A stretch of 64,000 bases of DNA from Phycisphaerales bacterium (GTDB lineage Bacteria; Planctomycetota; Phycisphaerae; Phycisphaerales; UBA1924). The position numbers and the translations under genes are program-made. The stretch is from NCBI GenBank assembly GCA_029260455.1, contig JAJDDF010000016.1, forward strand, positions 186,001 to 250,000, read 5' to 3'. The notes below the pieces were generated by a model, which saw only the letters and a program-made list of their open reading frames with translations, was not told where the DNA came from and ran no database searches. Below, one piece after another: positions 1-8,561 of this stretch; positions within the stretch are counted from its first letter, which is position 1, and each line of letters starts with the position of its first letter.

Positions 1-2
1 TT

Positions 3-608
3 GAGAAAAACCTGCTTGTGATGAAACTGCTTGTCAGTCGCACCGGGTACACCGGCGAAAATGGTGTTGAAGTGATTCTGCCGGCAAAAGCAATTGGCAT
101 GGCAATGAAGATGCTCCTCAAAGACGCGGGCGCCGATGCCAATACGCTCATGAAACCCTGCGGCCTCGGCGCCCGCGACACCCTCCGTCTCGAAGCAGGT
201 ATGCCGCTCTATGGTCATGAATTCGATGAAGACACGAATGCACTTGCAAGTGGCCTTGGCTTTGCCATCACCATGAATAAAGACGAAGACGAGCGCGGCG
301 AAGCTTTCATTGGCCTTGAGGCCCTCCGCACAATTGAAAAAGATGGCGGCCCAAAGCAAAAACTCGTCGGCCTCACGCTCGAAGGTAAACGCACTGCGCG
401 CCCGGGCATGACTGTGTGCGCTGGTGACAGCACCGTCGGCCGCATCACCAGTGGGTGCCTTTCGCCAACACTTGGTGCAAGTATCGCGATGGGCTATCTC
501 GATGTCTCTCATGCTGAGCCCGGCTCGACCGTGCAGGTGGATCTCGGACGTAACCGCACAATTGATGCCCTCGTCACTTCCCTGCCCTTCTACCGCTGCG
601 CGACATGA
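3..608 (+). CDS. gcvT: Aminomethyltransferase (glycine cleavage T protein), 3' part
   Basis: C-terminal ~200 residues of the T protein, which moves the methylene group of the aminomethyl-lipoyl H protein to tetrahydrofolate and releases ammonia. The gene begins outside the window; the frame is open from base 3, so the ATG at 21 is internal. Visible family motifs are RTGYTGENGVE, GARDTLRLEAGMPLYGHE and, in the C-terminal barrel, GRITSGCLSPTLG. The protein ends normally with TGA. No other glycine cleavage gene is in view, so operon context is unknown. Confidence 0.93.
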   Translation, partial: EKNLLVMKLLVSRTGYTGENGVEVILPAKAIGMAMKMLLKDAGADANTLMKPCGLGARDTLRLEAGMPLYGHEFDEDTNALASGLGFAITMNKDEDERGEAFIGLEALRTIEKDGGPKQKLVGLTLEGKRTARPGMTVCAGDSTVGRITSGCLSPTLGASIAMGYLDVSHAEPGSTVQVDLGRNRTIDALVTSLPFYRCAT

Positions 609-776
609 AGCCGTGGCTACAGAACAGACGCAAACGTTGCAAAGACGAACAATGAGTTCGCTGGTGCTGGTTATAACGCGCGCTGCAACCGATGACTGGG
701 CCATTCAAAGCCCACCCGGTTCGATCCGCAACGCTGCTCAGTCGATAGCTGCTCTATCTGAGGGAGGGTTTCAACC

Positions 777-1094
777 ATGATGGAACGTGCCGGTCAACCA
801 GTGCGCAGTGCGTTCTCGGACGATCCCGAGATGCAGCAGGTGCTTCAACTGTTTGTTGATGAACTGCCTCGATGCGTGAATGAACTCTCAACGGCGTTCA
901 CCGACAACCAACCCGGTGAACTCGCCCGCATCGCAAGCCATCTGATAGATTCCGGCGGTGGATGTGGATTCTCACAAATATCCGCCGCAGCGCGCATCCT
1001 TGAAGAAACGCTCACCGATATCAATCCCGGAACCGAAGAAATCCGTCAAGCCATCGATACTCTTGTTGAGTACTGCTCCCGCGCAATTACTTAA
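777..1094 (+). CDS. Hpt domain phosphotransfer protein
   Basis: Single-domain histidine phosphotransfer protein of 105 residues. Hpt proteins shuttle phosphate between receiver domains in phosphorelays. The all-helical sequence carries the site motif ASHLIDSGGGCGF with the candidate phospho-His at residue 55; the Lys that usually follows (HxLK) is Asp here. A strong Shine-Dalgarno (GGGAGGG, about 760-770) precedes the ATG. It sits 53 bp upstream of a receiver-GGDEF protein, so a joint role in c-di-GMP signalling is plausible, but that receiver lacks the usual Asp (see next entry), so its partner may be elsewhere. Confidence 0.8.
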   Translation: MMERAGQPVRSAFSDDPEMQQVLQLFVDELPRCVNELSTAFTDNQPGELARIASHLIDSGGGCGFSQISAAARILEETLTDINPGTEEIRQAIDTLVEYCSRAIT

Positions 1095-1147
1095 AAAAAT
1101 ACGATTCTGTACCGCATTCCACGCCTTCACCCACACTGAATTCACAC

Positions 1148-2092
1148 ATGAACATTCAGGAACGTCAACCTACTGTTCTCCTGATCGACCCCGCCCCCGG
1201 TGTCCATCGGATGCTTGCGATGCGCCTGCACGATGATGACACGGCGCTTGTTGGCGCCATGACCGGCGAAGAAGGCCTGGAAATTGCACGCTCACATCAA
1301 CCCTCTGCCATCCTGCTTGAATTGACGCTGCCCGGACAAGATGGATTTTCGATCTTGCGTGAACTAAAAAGCGACCCCGCAACCATGCATGCACCAGTCA
1401 TCTTTCTCACTACATCTGAGCATTCAGAAGACAAAGTTCGTGCCTTCGAACTCGGTGCGACCGACTATGTCTGCAAGCCTTTCAATATGTCTGAATTGCT
1501 TGCACGCATTGCCTCGGCGCTACGCACTCGCCGCCTCATGTACATGCTCGAACAACGGGCACAGATTGATGGCCTGACCGGGTTGTGGAATCGTGCCTAT
1601 TTCAATGAGAAACTTGCCGCTGAACTCTCGCACATGCAGCGCACCGGCGAATCGCTCGCACTCGCACTCTGCGATCTCGACGATTTCAAAAATATCAACG
1701 ACACCTATGGTCACCCCTTCGGTGACACCGTGATTCGAAGCTTCTCTGATCTCCTCGCACACACGCTCCGCTCGTACGATGTCGCCTGTCGATACGGCGG
1801 CGAAGAGTTTGCACTCATCCTTCCCTCCTCGACAATCAGCGAAGCAATCATCGCCTGCGAACGCATGCGCAAAACGTTCGAAACGCACCTCTGGCCCGGG
1901 CATCCAGAATTGAAAATCACTGCTTCATTTGGTGTCGCCGATTGCGGCCTCTCCTCCATGACCAACCCCGCCTCGTGGATTGAAGCCGCCGACATCAGCC
2001 TTTACTCCGCCAAGGAAGCCGGACGCAACCGCGTGCATATCTTTGATCCCCGCCTCAGTTCGGGACGCGAACCGATGAAGCTCGCGGCTTAG
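1148..2092 (+). CDS. Pseudo-receiver / GGDEF diguanylate cyclase (PleD-like)
   Basis: 314-residue cytosolic protein with an N-terminal receiver domain (about 8-125) and a C-terminal GGDEF domain (about 140-300) that makes c-di-GMP from GTP. The active site reads RYGGEEF and a product-inhibition I-site (RSYD, five residues before GGEEF) is present, so the cyclase looks active and feedback-controlled. The receiver is odd: at the phospho-acceptor position LLELTLPGQDG has Glu58 where family members have Asp, and the N-terminal acidic pair is reduced to LLIDPAP; the conserved Thr and Lys (LTTSE, CKPF) remain. Glu may mimic phosphorylation. It follows the Hpt gene on the same strand. Confidence 0.9.
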   Translation: MNIQERQPTVLLIDPAPGVHRMLAMRLHDDDTALVGAMTGEEGLEIARSHQPSAILLELTLPGQDGFSILRELKSDPATMHAPVIFLTTSEHSEDKVRAFELGATDYVCKPFNMSELLARIASALRTRRLMYMLEQRAQIDGLTGLWNRAYFNEKLAAELSHMQRTGESLALALCDLDDFKNINDTYGHPFGDTVIRSFSDLLAHTLRSYDVACRYGGEEFALILPSSTISEAIIACERMRKTFETHLWPGHPELKITASFGVADCGLSSMTNPASWIEAADISLYSAKEAGRNRVHIFDPRLSSGREPMKLAA

Positions 2093-2129
2093 GGTTCACT
2101 CAGCCAGCGCCCGCAACACTGCGAAAAAC

Positions 2130-3482
2130 CTACTTCCCCACCCACCACCGTGTCCCCTCGCGCATCACCGGCCTGTAAAGCGTGTCGCGCTCGATGGGTT
2201 CAAAGCCCGCCTCGCGGATCGCGCGCTGCAAGTCGCGCACCGTCACCTCTTGGTGCGTGCTCGCGCCGCCCACTTTCGTGATGTCATACCACACCACCGT
2301 GCCGTCGAGGTCATCCGCTCCGCATTGCAGCATCAGCTGCGCTGCGTTGAGGGTCTGCATGATCCAAAACGCTTTGACATGCAGAAAGTTGTCGAGCATC
2401 AATCGCGCAATCGCAAGCGTGCGCAAGTTCTCTAGGCCGCTTGGCCCAGGCAGGCGCTCAAGCACACTTCCATCGGGCACAAATGGCAACGGCGTAATCG
2501 TCTGAAAATATCCACCCCGCTCATTCATCGCCGGCGTGGGCATCTCCACACCCTGTCGCGTCAGCGTGACGGCCCCGTGTGCATCTGCGTCATACCCTAG
2601 CCGCGAAAGCGCCTCATCCTGCGCCTTGCGCAACATATCCATATGCACAAGCCGTTCACGCCGATCTTCAACATGCCCATACAAAATCGTCGCATTGGTA
2701 TTGAGCCCAAGTTCATGGGCGATCTGGTGCACATCAAGCCAGATATCAGAGCGAATCTTGCCCTTGAACGCCTCATCATGCACGCGATCATCAAAAACTT
2801 CCGCCCCGCCGCCCGGCAAACTGCCAAGCCCCGCATCCTTCAATTGCTCAAGCACCCATCGGATGCCCGCAGTACGATCGCTCGCCGTGTACCGCTTTGC
2901 AATCTTCGCAAGATGCACAATCTCGACGGCCGTAAATGCCTTGACGTGCAGCGCACTGCCTAGTTTGGCTGCCTCATCGCGGATCGTTGCCACAAGCGCC
3001 GGGTAATAGCTCCACGGTAAATATGGGTGCAGCCCCCCCACCACATGCATCTCCGTCGCACCAGATTCCACCGCGCTGCGAGTCTGTTCCCGCACATAGT
3101 CAAGGTCGCGCGTGTACGCACCATCCTGGCCTTGCTTGCGATGAAACTCACAAAACGTGCAGCTCAGCGCGCACACATTGGAATAGTTCATATGCCGATT
3201 GACGTTGTAATACCCTGCGGTCGGATGCAGCTTCCTGCGCACCGCATCAGCCATTTCAAAAACAGCCCAGAGGTCCGGCGTGGTGTACAACAATTCGCCA
3301 TCCGCGAGTGTCAATCGCTCCCCCGCGAGTGCGCGCTTGCGCACATCATCAAGCCGCAGATCACGATTGGCTCTGCCCCGAACATGACCAATGCCAGATG
3401 GTGAACGTGTCGCAGGCCGCACTTCTCGCGTGATAATGTCTGCCGCGCTCGAATTGATTGGCCCGCCCGGATGCGTGATCAT
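2130..3482 (-). CDS. mqnE: Aminofutalosine synthase (radical SAM)
   Basis: 450-residue radical-SAM enzyme of the futalosine route to menaquinone; MqnE joins the SAM adenosyl radical to carboxyvinyloxybenzoate. The [4Fe-4S] motif is CALSCTFCEFHR. MqnE-type motifs follow: VVGGLHPYLPWSYY, HVKAFTAVEIVHLAK, GLGSLPGGGAEVFDD and NATILYGHVE, which separate it from the related cyclase MqnC. Between QDE and TPLPFVPDGS there is about 40 extra residues compared with family members as I remember them. Shine-Dalgarno GGGAGGG lies just upstream of the chosen ATG. Other menaquinone genes are not in the window. Confidence 0.88.
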   Translation of the reverse strand: MITHPGGPINSSAADIITREVRPATRSPSGIGHVRGRANRDLRLDDVRKRALAGERLTLADGELLYTTPDLWAVFEMADAVRRKLHPTAGYYNVNRHMNYSNVCALSCTFCEFHRKQGQDGAYTRDLDYVREQTRSAVESGATEMHVVGGLHPYLPWSYYPALVATIRDEAAKLGSALHVKAFTAVEIVHLAKIAKRYTASDRTAGIRWVLEQLKDAGLGSLPGGGAEVFDDRVHDEAFKGKIRSDIWLDVHQIAHELGLNTNATILYGHVEDRRERLVHMDMLRKAQDEALSRLGYDADAHGAVTLTRQGVEMPTPAMNERGGYFQTITPLPFVPDGSVLERLPGPSGLENLRTLAIARLMLDNFLHVKAFWIMQTLNAAQLMLQCGADDLDGTVVWYDITKVGGASTHQEVTVRDLQRAIREAGFEPIERDTLYRPVMREGTRWWVGK

Positions 3483-3772
3483 GGTGTCCCTCCCGGCGTG
3501 TTCACACGGAAATTCGCAATCGAGTTGCTTATTACCAAACTTTCAAATCTGATTGAAATTATTGTAGTCATGCCCTCCCATCGTCGCAACGCTCCAAATG
3601 CAAGCCCGGCTGAACCGACTAGGAAGCTCGTGCGGTTCGGTGCACCGCCCACCCAACCTACTTCTGAGGCTGGGTTTACCGATTGCCTCGTCCTGTCGAT
3701 CTGTACTTTGGCGTCCTGCTGGCGGGCCATCGGTCCGCCCTGCGCCAGGTCCAACGTGCGGGGGTCCACGCT
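3483..3772. other. Intergenic region between divergent mqnE and coiled-coil gene
   Basis: This 290-bp gap must hold promoters for both divergent genes. I see an AT-rich part (about 3525-3570) but no hexamer pair close to consensus, no hairpin of note and no credible small gene. Confidence 0.5.
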
Positions 3773-5887
3773 ATGGGTTTGTTTGGCAAGGGCAAGAAAA
3801 AAAAGGGCCAGAACACAGCGCCGGCGATCAATCCCGGGCCGCTTGGCAAAGTGCCCACGGAGTTGCCCGAGGTCACCCCGGGTGAAGCGGGCAGCACCTT
3901 CCGCACGTCCGGCCCGCCGCCCATCCTCGCGCCAGATGCGATGCTTGCCCAAACCGGTGCGTCAAAACCCGCAGCCGCCTTACCGAAAACCGCTGCCCAA
4001 AGCCGCACCGCAACACTGCGCCCTACGCCTGTGCCCACGCATGATCTTGTCGATCTCAGCACCGCCGACGATGATGTACTCAACGATAGTGATGATCCCT
4101 CCAACAGCGCAACAGGTCAGCTCAAAGTTGCGCTGCATGAACAGGGTGTTGATTCCGGCCAGCAGGTCATGGATCTCCTTGAACAGATTGAAAAACAACT
4201 TGGTCAACTGCAACATCTGCGCACCGAGCGCAAGACGTTCATGGCTGACCTTGACAAGCGCAGCGCAGAGTTAGCATCTCGCGAATCTGACATCAAGGCT
4301 CTTGAAGAGGAAGCGCGAGAGAATCATCGCATTGTCGATCAGCTCAAGAATCAGGCCGATCAGGATGCCGACACGCTGAAGCGGGAAAAATCCGCTGTCG
4401 AAGCGTCACGCCAGTTGCTTGACGCCCAGCGCAGAACCCTCGATGCACATCAGAATGCCCTTGGCGAGCAACGGGACAAAGTCGAGCAGGAAGAAAAAGC
4501 ACTCGAAGAAGCTCGCGCCGAACTTGCCAAGATTCAAGACGCCTCTCAGCACGCCATTGCCGCACTTGAAGAGCGTGATGCCGAACTCGCTGAGCTCCGT
4601 GCAAAAACCGAAGCGTTTGAATCCGGCGATGACGCAGCCCAGGAACGCGCTTCGCAACTTGAAGATGAACTTGCAACGGCCAACACAGCCCTGGAGGACG
4701 CCCAGACTCAGTTGGATTCACTGCGCGACCAATCAACTCACGAGCATGACGAATCACTCGCCAAGGCAAGCCAGGACATCGAGCAGCGCGACCGGGAGAT
4801 CGAAAATCTGACAAAAATGCTCGATGAAGCAACCCAGCCAGGTGCAGAAGCGCCACCAGTCAATGCTGATGAATTTAATGCCACGCGCCGTGCGCGCCTT
4901 GCGCTGGTGCGCTCAGAACTCAACAACCGGGCCCGCAAACTGCACATGGCGCACGACCAACTGCAGGAACGCAAGCGCCAGATCGACCAGAAGGCTGCCT
5001 CACTCAGCGCTGCCGGCCCGATGAGCGGCGTGGGTGAAACCCAGCGAACCATGAAGGGCGAGCGCCAGCAACTTGTCGATTACGCCGAGGCCCTCCGGGG
5101 CGAACGCACGAAGATTCTCACATTGAAGAACCAGGTACAGCGCTCCGCAAAGCGCACCGAGTCCCGTGTCGCAGCACACCGCGCATCGACCATGCTCTTC
5201 GCGATCGTCGGCAGTCTCGCCGTCATCGCAGGTGGTTCATGGATCGCTGCCAACCGTTTTTCAGAGGCGACCTATCTCGCCTCGGTGAGCATCGCCGCTG
5301 ACCCCGCCGATGGACAAGCTACAACACGCCAGCTTGAATCATGGACGCGTGCACACGAAACCATGATCAATGATCCACAATTTCACGAAAAAGCTGCCGA
5401 TCGCCTGCGCTCGCGTGGCATTCGTGATCTCGCAACACCAATCGGCGTCGCCGAATATGTCAAACACAACTTGAGTGTCGAATCCGGCGAGCCCGGGCAG
5501 ATCACCCTCACCGTTACGGGTGTCGGTGCGCCGCGGACCGAACGTGTGCTCGAATCATTCGCCGCCGCCGTCGCTGCTCAAGGCAATGCAAGTCGCGATT
5601 TCCGCGCCGATGCCTTGCCAACTGTTGTGGCTTCGGCGGCGCTTGTTGACCCTATCCCCGTCGATGATCCAAGGCTCGAACTCTTCGGCATGATCTTCGG
5701 TGGCGCAAGCGCGGTGCTGCTCTTTGGAGGCCTGATCCTGTGGCGCCGTATCGCTTCTGATCAACAGGCCTTTGAAGAGAAGATCAAAATGACCGAGAGC
5801 GACTTTGAAGATGTCCTCCCGCCACCCATGACAAATATCATGCAAAGCAACGGGCAGGGTCAAGCCGCTGGCATAAGCGCCTCATAA
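3773..5887 (+). CDS. Coiled-coil protein with C-terminal Wzz-like polysaccharide co-polymerase region
   Basis: 704 residues from the ATG at 3773 (MGLFGKGKKKKG); an in-frame ATG at 3683 would add 30 unlikely residues. Residues 1-140 are low-complexity, rich in Pro, Ala and Lys. About 150-470 is a long cytoplasmic coiled coil, heavy in Glu, Gln, Arg and Ala. A first membrane segment (MLFAIVGSLAVIAGGSWIAA) is followed by a ~140-residue exterior domain and a second membrane segment (LFGMIFGGASAVLLFGGLIL), the arrangement of Wzz/chain-length determinant proteins; the short cytosolic tail ends in GISAS. Wzz-like proteins control polysaccharide chain length, but here there is no kinase domain and no glycosyltransferase neighbour. 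Function is unknown; structural protein or envelope scaffold are alternatives. Confidence 0.7.
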   Translation: MGLFGKGKKKKGQNTAPAINPGPLGKVPTELPEVTPGEAGSTFRTSGPPPILAPDAMLAQTGASKPAAALPKTAAQSRTATLRPTPVPTHDLVDLSTADDDVLNDSDDPSNSATGQLKVALHEQGVDSGQQVMDLLEQIEKQLGQLQHLRTERKTFMADLDKRSAELASRESDIKALEEEARENHRIVDQLKNQADQDADTLKREKSAVEASRQLLDAQRRTLDAHQNALGEQRDKVEQEEKALEEARAELAKIQDASQHAIAALEERDAELAELRAKTEAFESGDDAAQERASQLEDELATANTALEDAQTQLDSLRDQSTHEHDESLAKASQDIEQRDREIENLTKMLDEATQPGAEAPPVNADEFNATRRARLALVRSELNNRARKLHMAHDQLQERKRQIDQKAASLSAAGPMSGVGETQRTMKGERQQLVDYAEALRGERTKILTLKNQVQRSAKRTESRVAAHRASTMLFAIVGSLAVIAGGSWIAANRFSEATYLASVSIAADPADGQATTRQLESWTRAHETMINDPQFHEKAADRLRSRGIRDLATPIGVAEYVKHNLSVESGEPGQITLTVTGVGAPRTERVLESFAAAVAAQGNASRDFRADALPTVVASAALVDPIPVDDPRLELFGMIFGGASAVLLFGGLILWRRIASDQQAFEEKIKMTESDFEDVLPPPMTNIMQSNGQGQAAGISAS

Positions 5888-5893
5888 AACAAA

Positions 5894-5930
5894 AACACCC
5901 CGCGACACGATCACGGGGCATTATGAAAAA
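5894..5930 (-). terminator. Terminator of the sigma/anti-sigma operon
   Basis: CCCCG/CGGGG stem around a 10-11 nt loop (5898-5918), followed on the minus strand by GTTTTTGTTTT. It lies between the convergent ends of the coiled-coil gene and the anti-sigma gene and best serves the minus strand. Confidence 0.6.
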
Positions 5931-5956
5931 TATTTCGTTGGCAACGGCCGCTCGGT

Positions 5957-6748
5957 TTATCCCAGCGCCATCACGATGACGCTTGCCCCGCCTTCGATCG
6001 CGGGGCCAACAATCGCAAGTCTGGTCAGATCGACCCCCGTATCCAGTTTCGCCCGAACGTTGTAGGCGATGCTGGTGAAATCGAAAGCATGCAGCTTCGT
6101 GTATTCGCCCTCGTTCTCGCCAAGTGCGACCAAGGCATACTCAGCGCCCGCCACCGGAAGGTTGTCGACGATCAGGTGCGCCTCACCAGTATCAGGGTTG
6201 ATCATGATGAGCGCGCGCGCCGCATCAGCCTCTGGGGCGAGTGGCACAAAAGCCTGCTGCGTGGTCTGCCCCGCCAGCATCGCTTCAAGCAACCCCGGCG
6301 ACAGATGCATCTGTTCTTCAAGTGCATCCACGGTCAAGCCCATGCGCTCAATCGTCTGCACACGTTCAGAAACGTACGAGAAGAACACACCGAGCACCAC
6401 CGTTGCGGTGGCAAAGCCAATGCATGCTGCACGCCACAGGGGGGTGGAGTTCCACATCAAGTTGCGAAGGAACGGCGTGTGCTCAGCGCGACGCACCGCC
6501 TCCACACGATTGAATGACTGAACCGCATCGCGCACCGCAGACATCACACGAAACTTCAATCCCGCAGGCACTTCGACACTGGGCAACAGTGAATCACTGG
6601 CCGCGAAGCGCGCTTGTTCTCTGCGCACCTGACTCTGCACCGCAGGCAAGGCGCCACGGAAGGCTGTTTCAAAATCCGTACGCTCCTGCTCGTCCAAAAG
6701 CCCGAGGGCATCCAGTGAGGCATGTTCCAGCAGATCTTGCGTATTCAT
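5957..6748 (-). CDS. Anti-sigma factor, RskA-like
   Basis: 263-residue probable membrane-anchored anti-sigma factor. The N-terminal ~90 residues (starting with HASLDALGLLDEQE) resemble the cytoplasmic sigma-binding part of RskA proteins, one membrane segment follows (about 110-130, ACIGFATATVVLGVFFSYV), and the exterior part matches the anti-sigma-K C-terminal domain (ALIMINPDTGEAHLIVDNLP, YALVALGE). No Cys/His zinc motif is present. The start overlaps the sigma factor stop by 4 nt (ATGA), so both are translationally coupled. It probably holds the sigma factor inactive at the membrane until an envelope signal. Confidence 0.83.
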   Translation of the reverse strand: MNTQDLLEHASLDALGLLDEQERTDFETAFRGALPAVQSQVRREQARFAASDSLLPSVEVPAGLKFRVMSAVRDAVQSFNRVEAVRRAEHTPFLRNLMWNSTPLWRAACIGFATATVVLGVFFSYVSERVQTIERMGLTVDALEEQMHLSPGLLEAMLAGQTTQQAFVPLAPEADAARALIMINPDTGEAHLIVDNLPVAGAEYALVALGENEGEYTKLHAFDFTSIAYNVRAKLDTGVDLTRLAIVGPAIEGGASVIVMALG

Positions 6749-7341
6749 GCTGCCGACTCCTCCGCCGAAGCGGATTCTCTCAATCTGACAAGAGCGCGAC
6801 TTAATGCACTCTTGATGGTCCCAAGCGGAATCCCCAATTCCGTTCCGATTTGCTTCAAGGTCTGACCACCGAGGTAGGCCCGCTTGACAACAATCTGTTG
6901 CAATTCGGGCAGTTGCTTGATTTTCTCCAACACACTCTCAAACCGCTCACTTGACTCAAGGTTCTGATGCGGTGCCGCACCATTTGATGCTGGCGACCAA
7001 GATTCTTCCAATGCCCCGGCGCGCACCCGAGCCTGCACACGACGCAACCTGTCCACCATATGACGACGCGCAAGCAACATGACCCATGTCACCAATGCTG
7101 CACGTTTGGGGTCGTATCGGTCTGAGGTCCTCCACAAACGCACAAAGACTTCCTGAACAACATCTTCCGCGTCGGAACGCGTCGGCATGGTCTGGTAGGC
7201 CATCCGATACACAAGTGCTCCGAACCGGTCGTACAAATCACCAACCGCAAGCTCATCGCCCGCGGCAATGCGTTGCATGAGCAGCAGATCCTCGTCCATC
7301 GAGGAACGAGACCTCCGGCTGACTTTCCTTTCTTCGGTCAT
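6745..7341 (-). CDS. ECF RNA polymerase sigma factor
   Basis: 198 residues from the ATG at 7341, which has an AAGGGGCG ribosome site; an upstream in-frame start at 7410 would add 23 unlikely residues. Sigma region 2 is seen as LYDRFGALVYRMAYQTMPTRSDAEDVVQEVFVRLW (residues about 28-62, given here in its key parts: YDRFGALVYRMA and DAEDVVQEVF), and region 4 as QQIVVKRAYLGGQTLKQIG and GTIKSALSRALVRLRE. Its partner anti-sigma is encoded immediately downstream with an ATGA overlap. An ECF-like promoter upstream (7424-7451) suggests autoregulation. Confidence 0.92.
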   Translation of the reverse strand: MTEERKVSRRSRSSMDEDLLLMQRIAAGDELAVGDLYDRFGALVYRMAYQTMPTRSDAEDVVQEVFVRLWRTSDRYDPKRAALVTWVMLLARRHMVDRLRRVQARVRAGALEESWSPASNGAAPHQNLESSERFESVLEKIKQLPELQQIVVKRAYLGGQTLKQIGTELGIPLGTIKSALSRALVRLRESASAEESAA

Positions 7342-7423
7342 GGCTTGCGCCCCTTGCAGCAACTCACCGCCCGTGAAGCATCGACTGCCAGACAGGGCGG
7401 CTCTTCCCACACCACCATCATCA

Positions 7424-7451
7424 TATACGCGCCTTGCCTCTCTGGAGTTCC
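7424..7451 (-). promoter_or_regulatory. Candidate ECF-type promoter of the sigma gene
   Basis: On the minus strand GGAACT (7446-7451) and CGTATA (7424-7429) are 16 nt apart, matching the usual GGAAC / CGTA arrangement of ECF promoters. Transcription would start near 7417, about 75 nt before the sigma start codon. Positive autoregulation is typical for such pairs; here it is an inference. Confidence 0.5.
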
Positions 7452-7652
7452 AGAATCCCTCCCAAGACTAAACTCCGTCACCTTTTGCCCGTACAAATCG
7501 TCCTAATTACCCTGTGCTACATGGAAATATGTCGTTTGTTCGCTCTTTGGTCGGGTGCGAGTTGCCCTGTTTCGGTTTTTGGTGGGTAGTAATCCTTCCA
7601 GAACCGACTATATTATGAGGCAGCGGCCATTCGTCGCTTGGAGGGTTCCGCG

Positions 7653-8492
7653 ATGCGCAAGCCACCGCAGGTTGGTGCGATCGCTAATTGGAACGTGCAT
7701 GGCACTCCTGCAGTGCGCGCGTTTACGCTTATCGACATCATGGTGTCGTTGTCCGTCGTTGTGCTTCTGATTTCCCTCCTGCTGCCCACCCTTGCCTCCG
7801 CGCAAGAAGCCACACGACGCATGGTGTGCGCGTCGAACCTGCGCCAACAGGGCATCGCGATTCAGAACTTCGCCTTAAGTAATGCTGAACAGATGCCATC
7901 CAGTATCTTTGACTCCCCTAGACGAAATGCTGAGCACTCCGTTGAAGAAACCATCTTCCTTCGCCTTGATCAAGCGAAACGCGTCGACGCATTTCGGCGC
8001 GGAAATGCTCGCCGCGTTCCATCGCTGATTGAAAGTACAGATACGAAACTGGTGTGGGATGGTCTTGGCAAGCTCTATTCCGAAGAATATGTCAACCACC
8101 ACTCGTGTTTCTATTGCCCGAGCCATCATGGCTCACACCCGGAACAACTCTACCGTTCCAGATTTCTTGACACCTCGACGCACATTAGTCAGGTTTCCCG
8201 TGAAATCGCGGGCAACTTCCAACTCCGACTCGGTCTCGGCAAGAAGCGGATTTCAGATCTCAACCCTTCATACGCGCTCGTCACTGATGCTGTGCGTTCT
8301 CAGGTGGACTACAACCATATCACCGGCAACAATCTTTTCCGTGCTGACCTGAGCGTCTCTTGGTTCGCAGACAGCACGCGCGAACTGTGGAACGTGCTTG
8401 CCGCAAATGATAAAGAGGGCTCATCGGCGCTGCGCTCCTCTGTTGTTAAGGCATGGCTTATCCTCGATGGCGATGATCACCGCCGCCGCTAA
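7653..8492 (+). CDS. Prepilin-type N-terminal (pseudopilin-like) protein
   Basis: 279 residues from the ATG at 7653, chosen for GGAGGG at 7640-7645. A 20-odd residue leader precedes the class III signal VRAFTLIDIMVSLSVVVLLI, where a prepilin peptidase would cut before Phe. The usual Gly at -1 is Ala and the usual Glu at +5 is Asp. The hydrophobic helix runs on to LLPTLASAQEATRRMVCASNLRQQG, as in the large planctomycete family of DUF1559-like pseudopilins. The rest shows no known domain, and the C-terminus is LDGDDHRRR. It stands alone, far from the secretion operon that may process or use it. Confidence 0.7.
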   Translation: MRKPPQVGAIANWNVHGTPAVRAFTLIDIMVSLSVVVLLISLLLPTLASAQEATRRMVCASNLRQQGIAIQNFALSNAEQMPSSIFDSPRRNAEHSVEETIFLRLDQAKRVDAFRRGNARRVPSLIESTDTKLVWDGLGKLYSEEYVNHHSCFYCPSHHGSHPEQLYRSRFLDTSTHISQVSREIAGNFQLRLGLGKKRISDLNPSYALVTDAVRSQVDYNHITGNNLFRADLSVSWFADSTRELWNVLAANDKEGSSALRSSVVKAWLILDGDDHRRR

Positions 8493-8561
8493 AGCCCACC
8501 GGTGATTCTCAAAGCTCATGGAACCCTCAATACCCATTGCCGGTACCGTTGCGCAGTGACC

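Noticed and set aside
424-780. 118-codon plus-strand frame at the end of gcvT
   Set aside because: Overlaps gcvT in another frame, ends across the start of the Hpt gene and has Arg/Ser-rich composition typical of a shifted frame.
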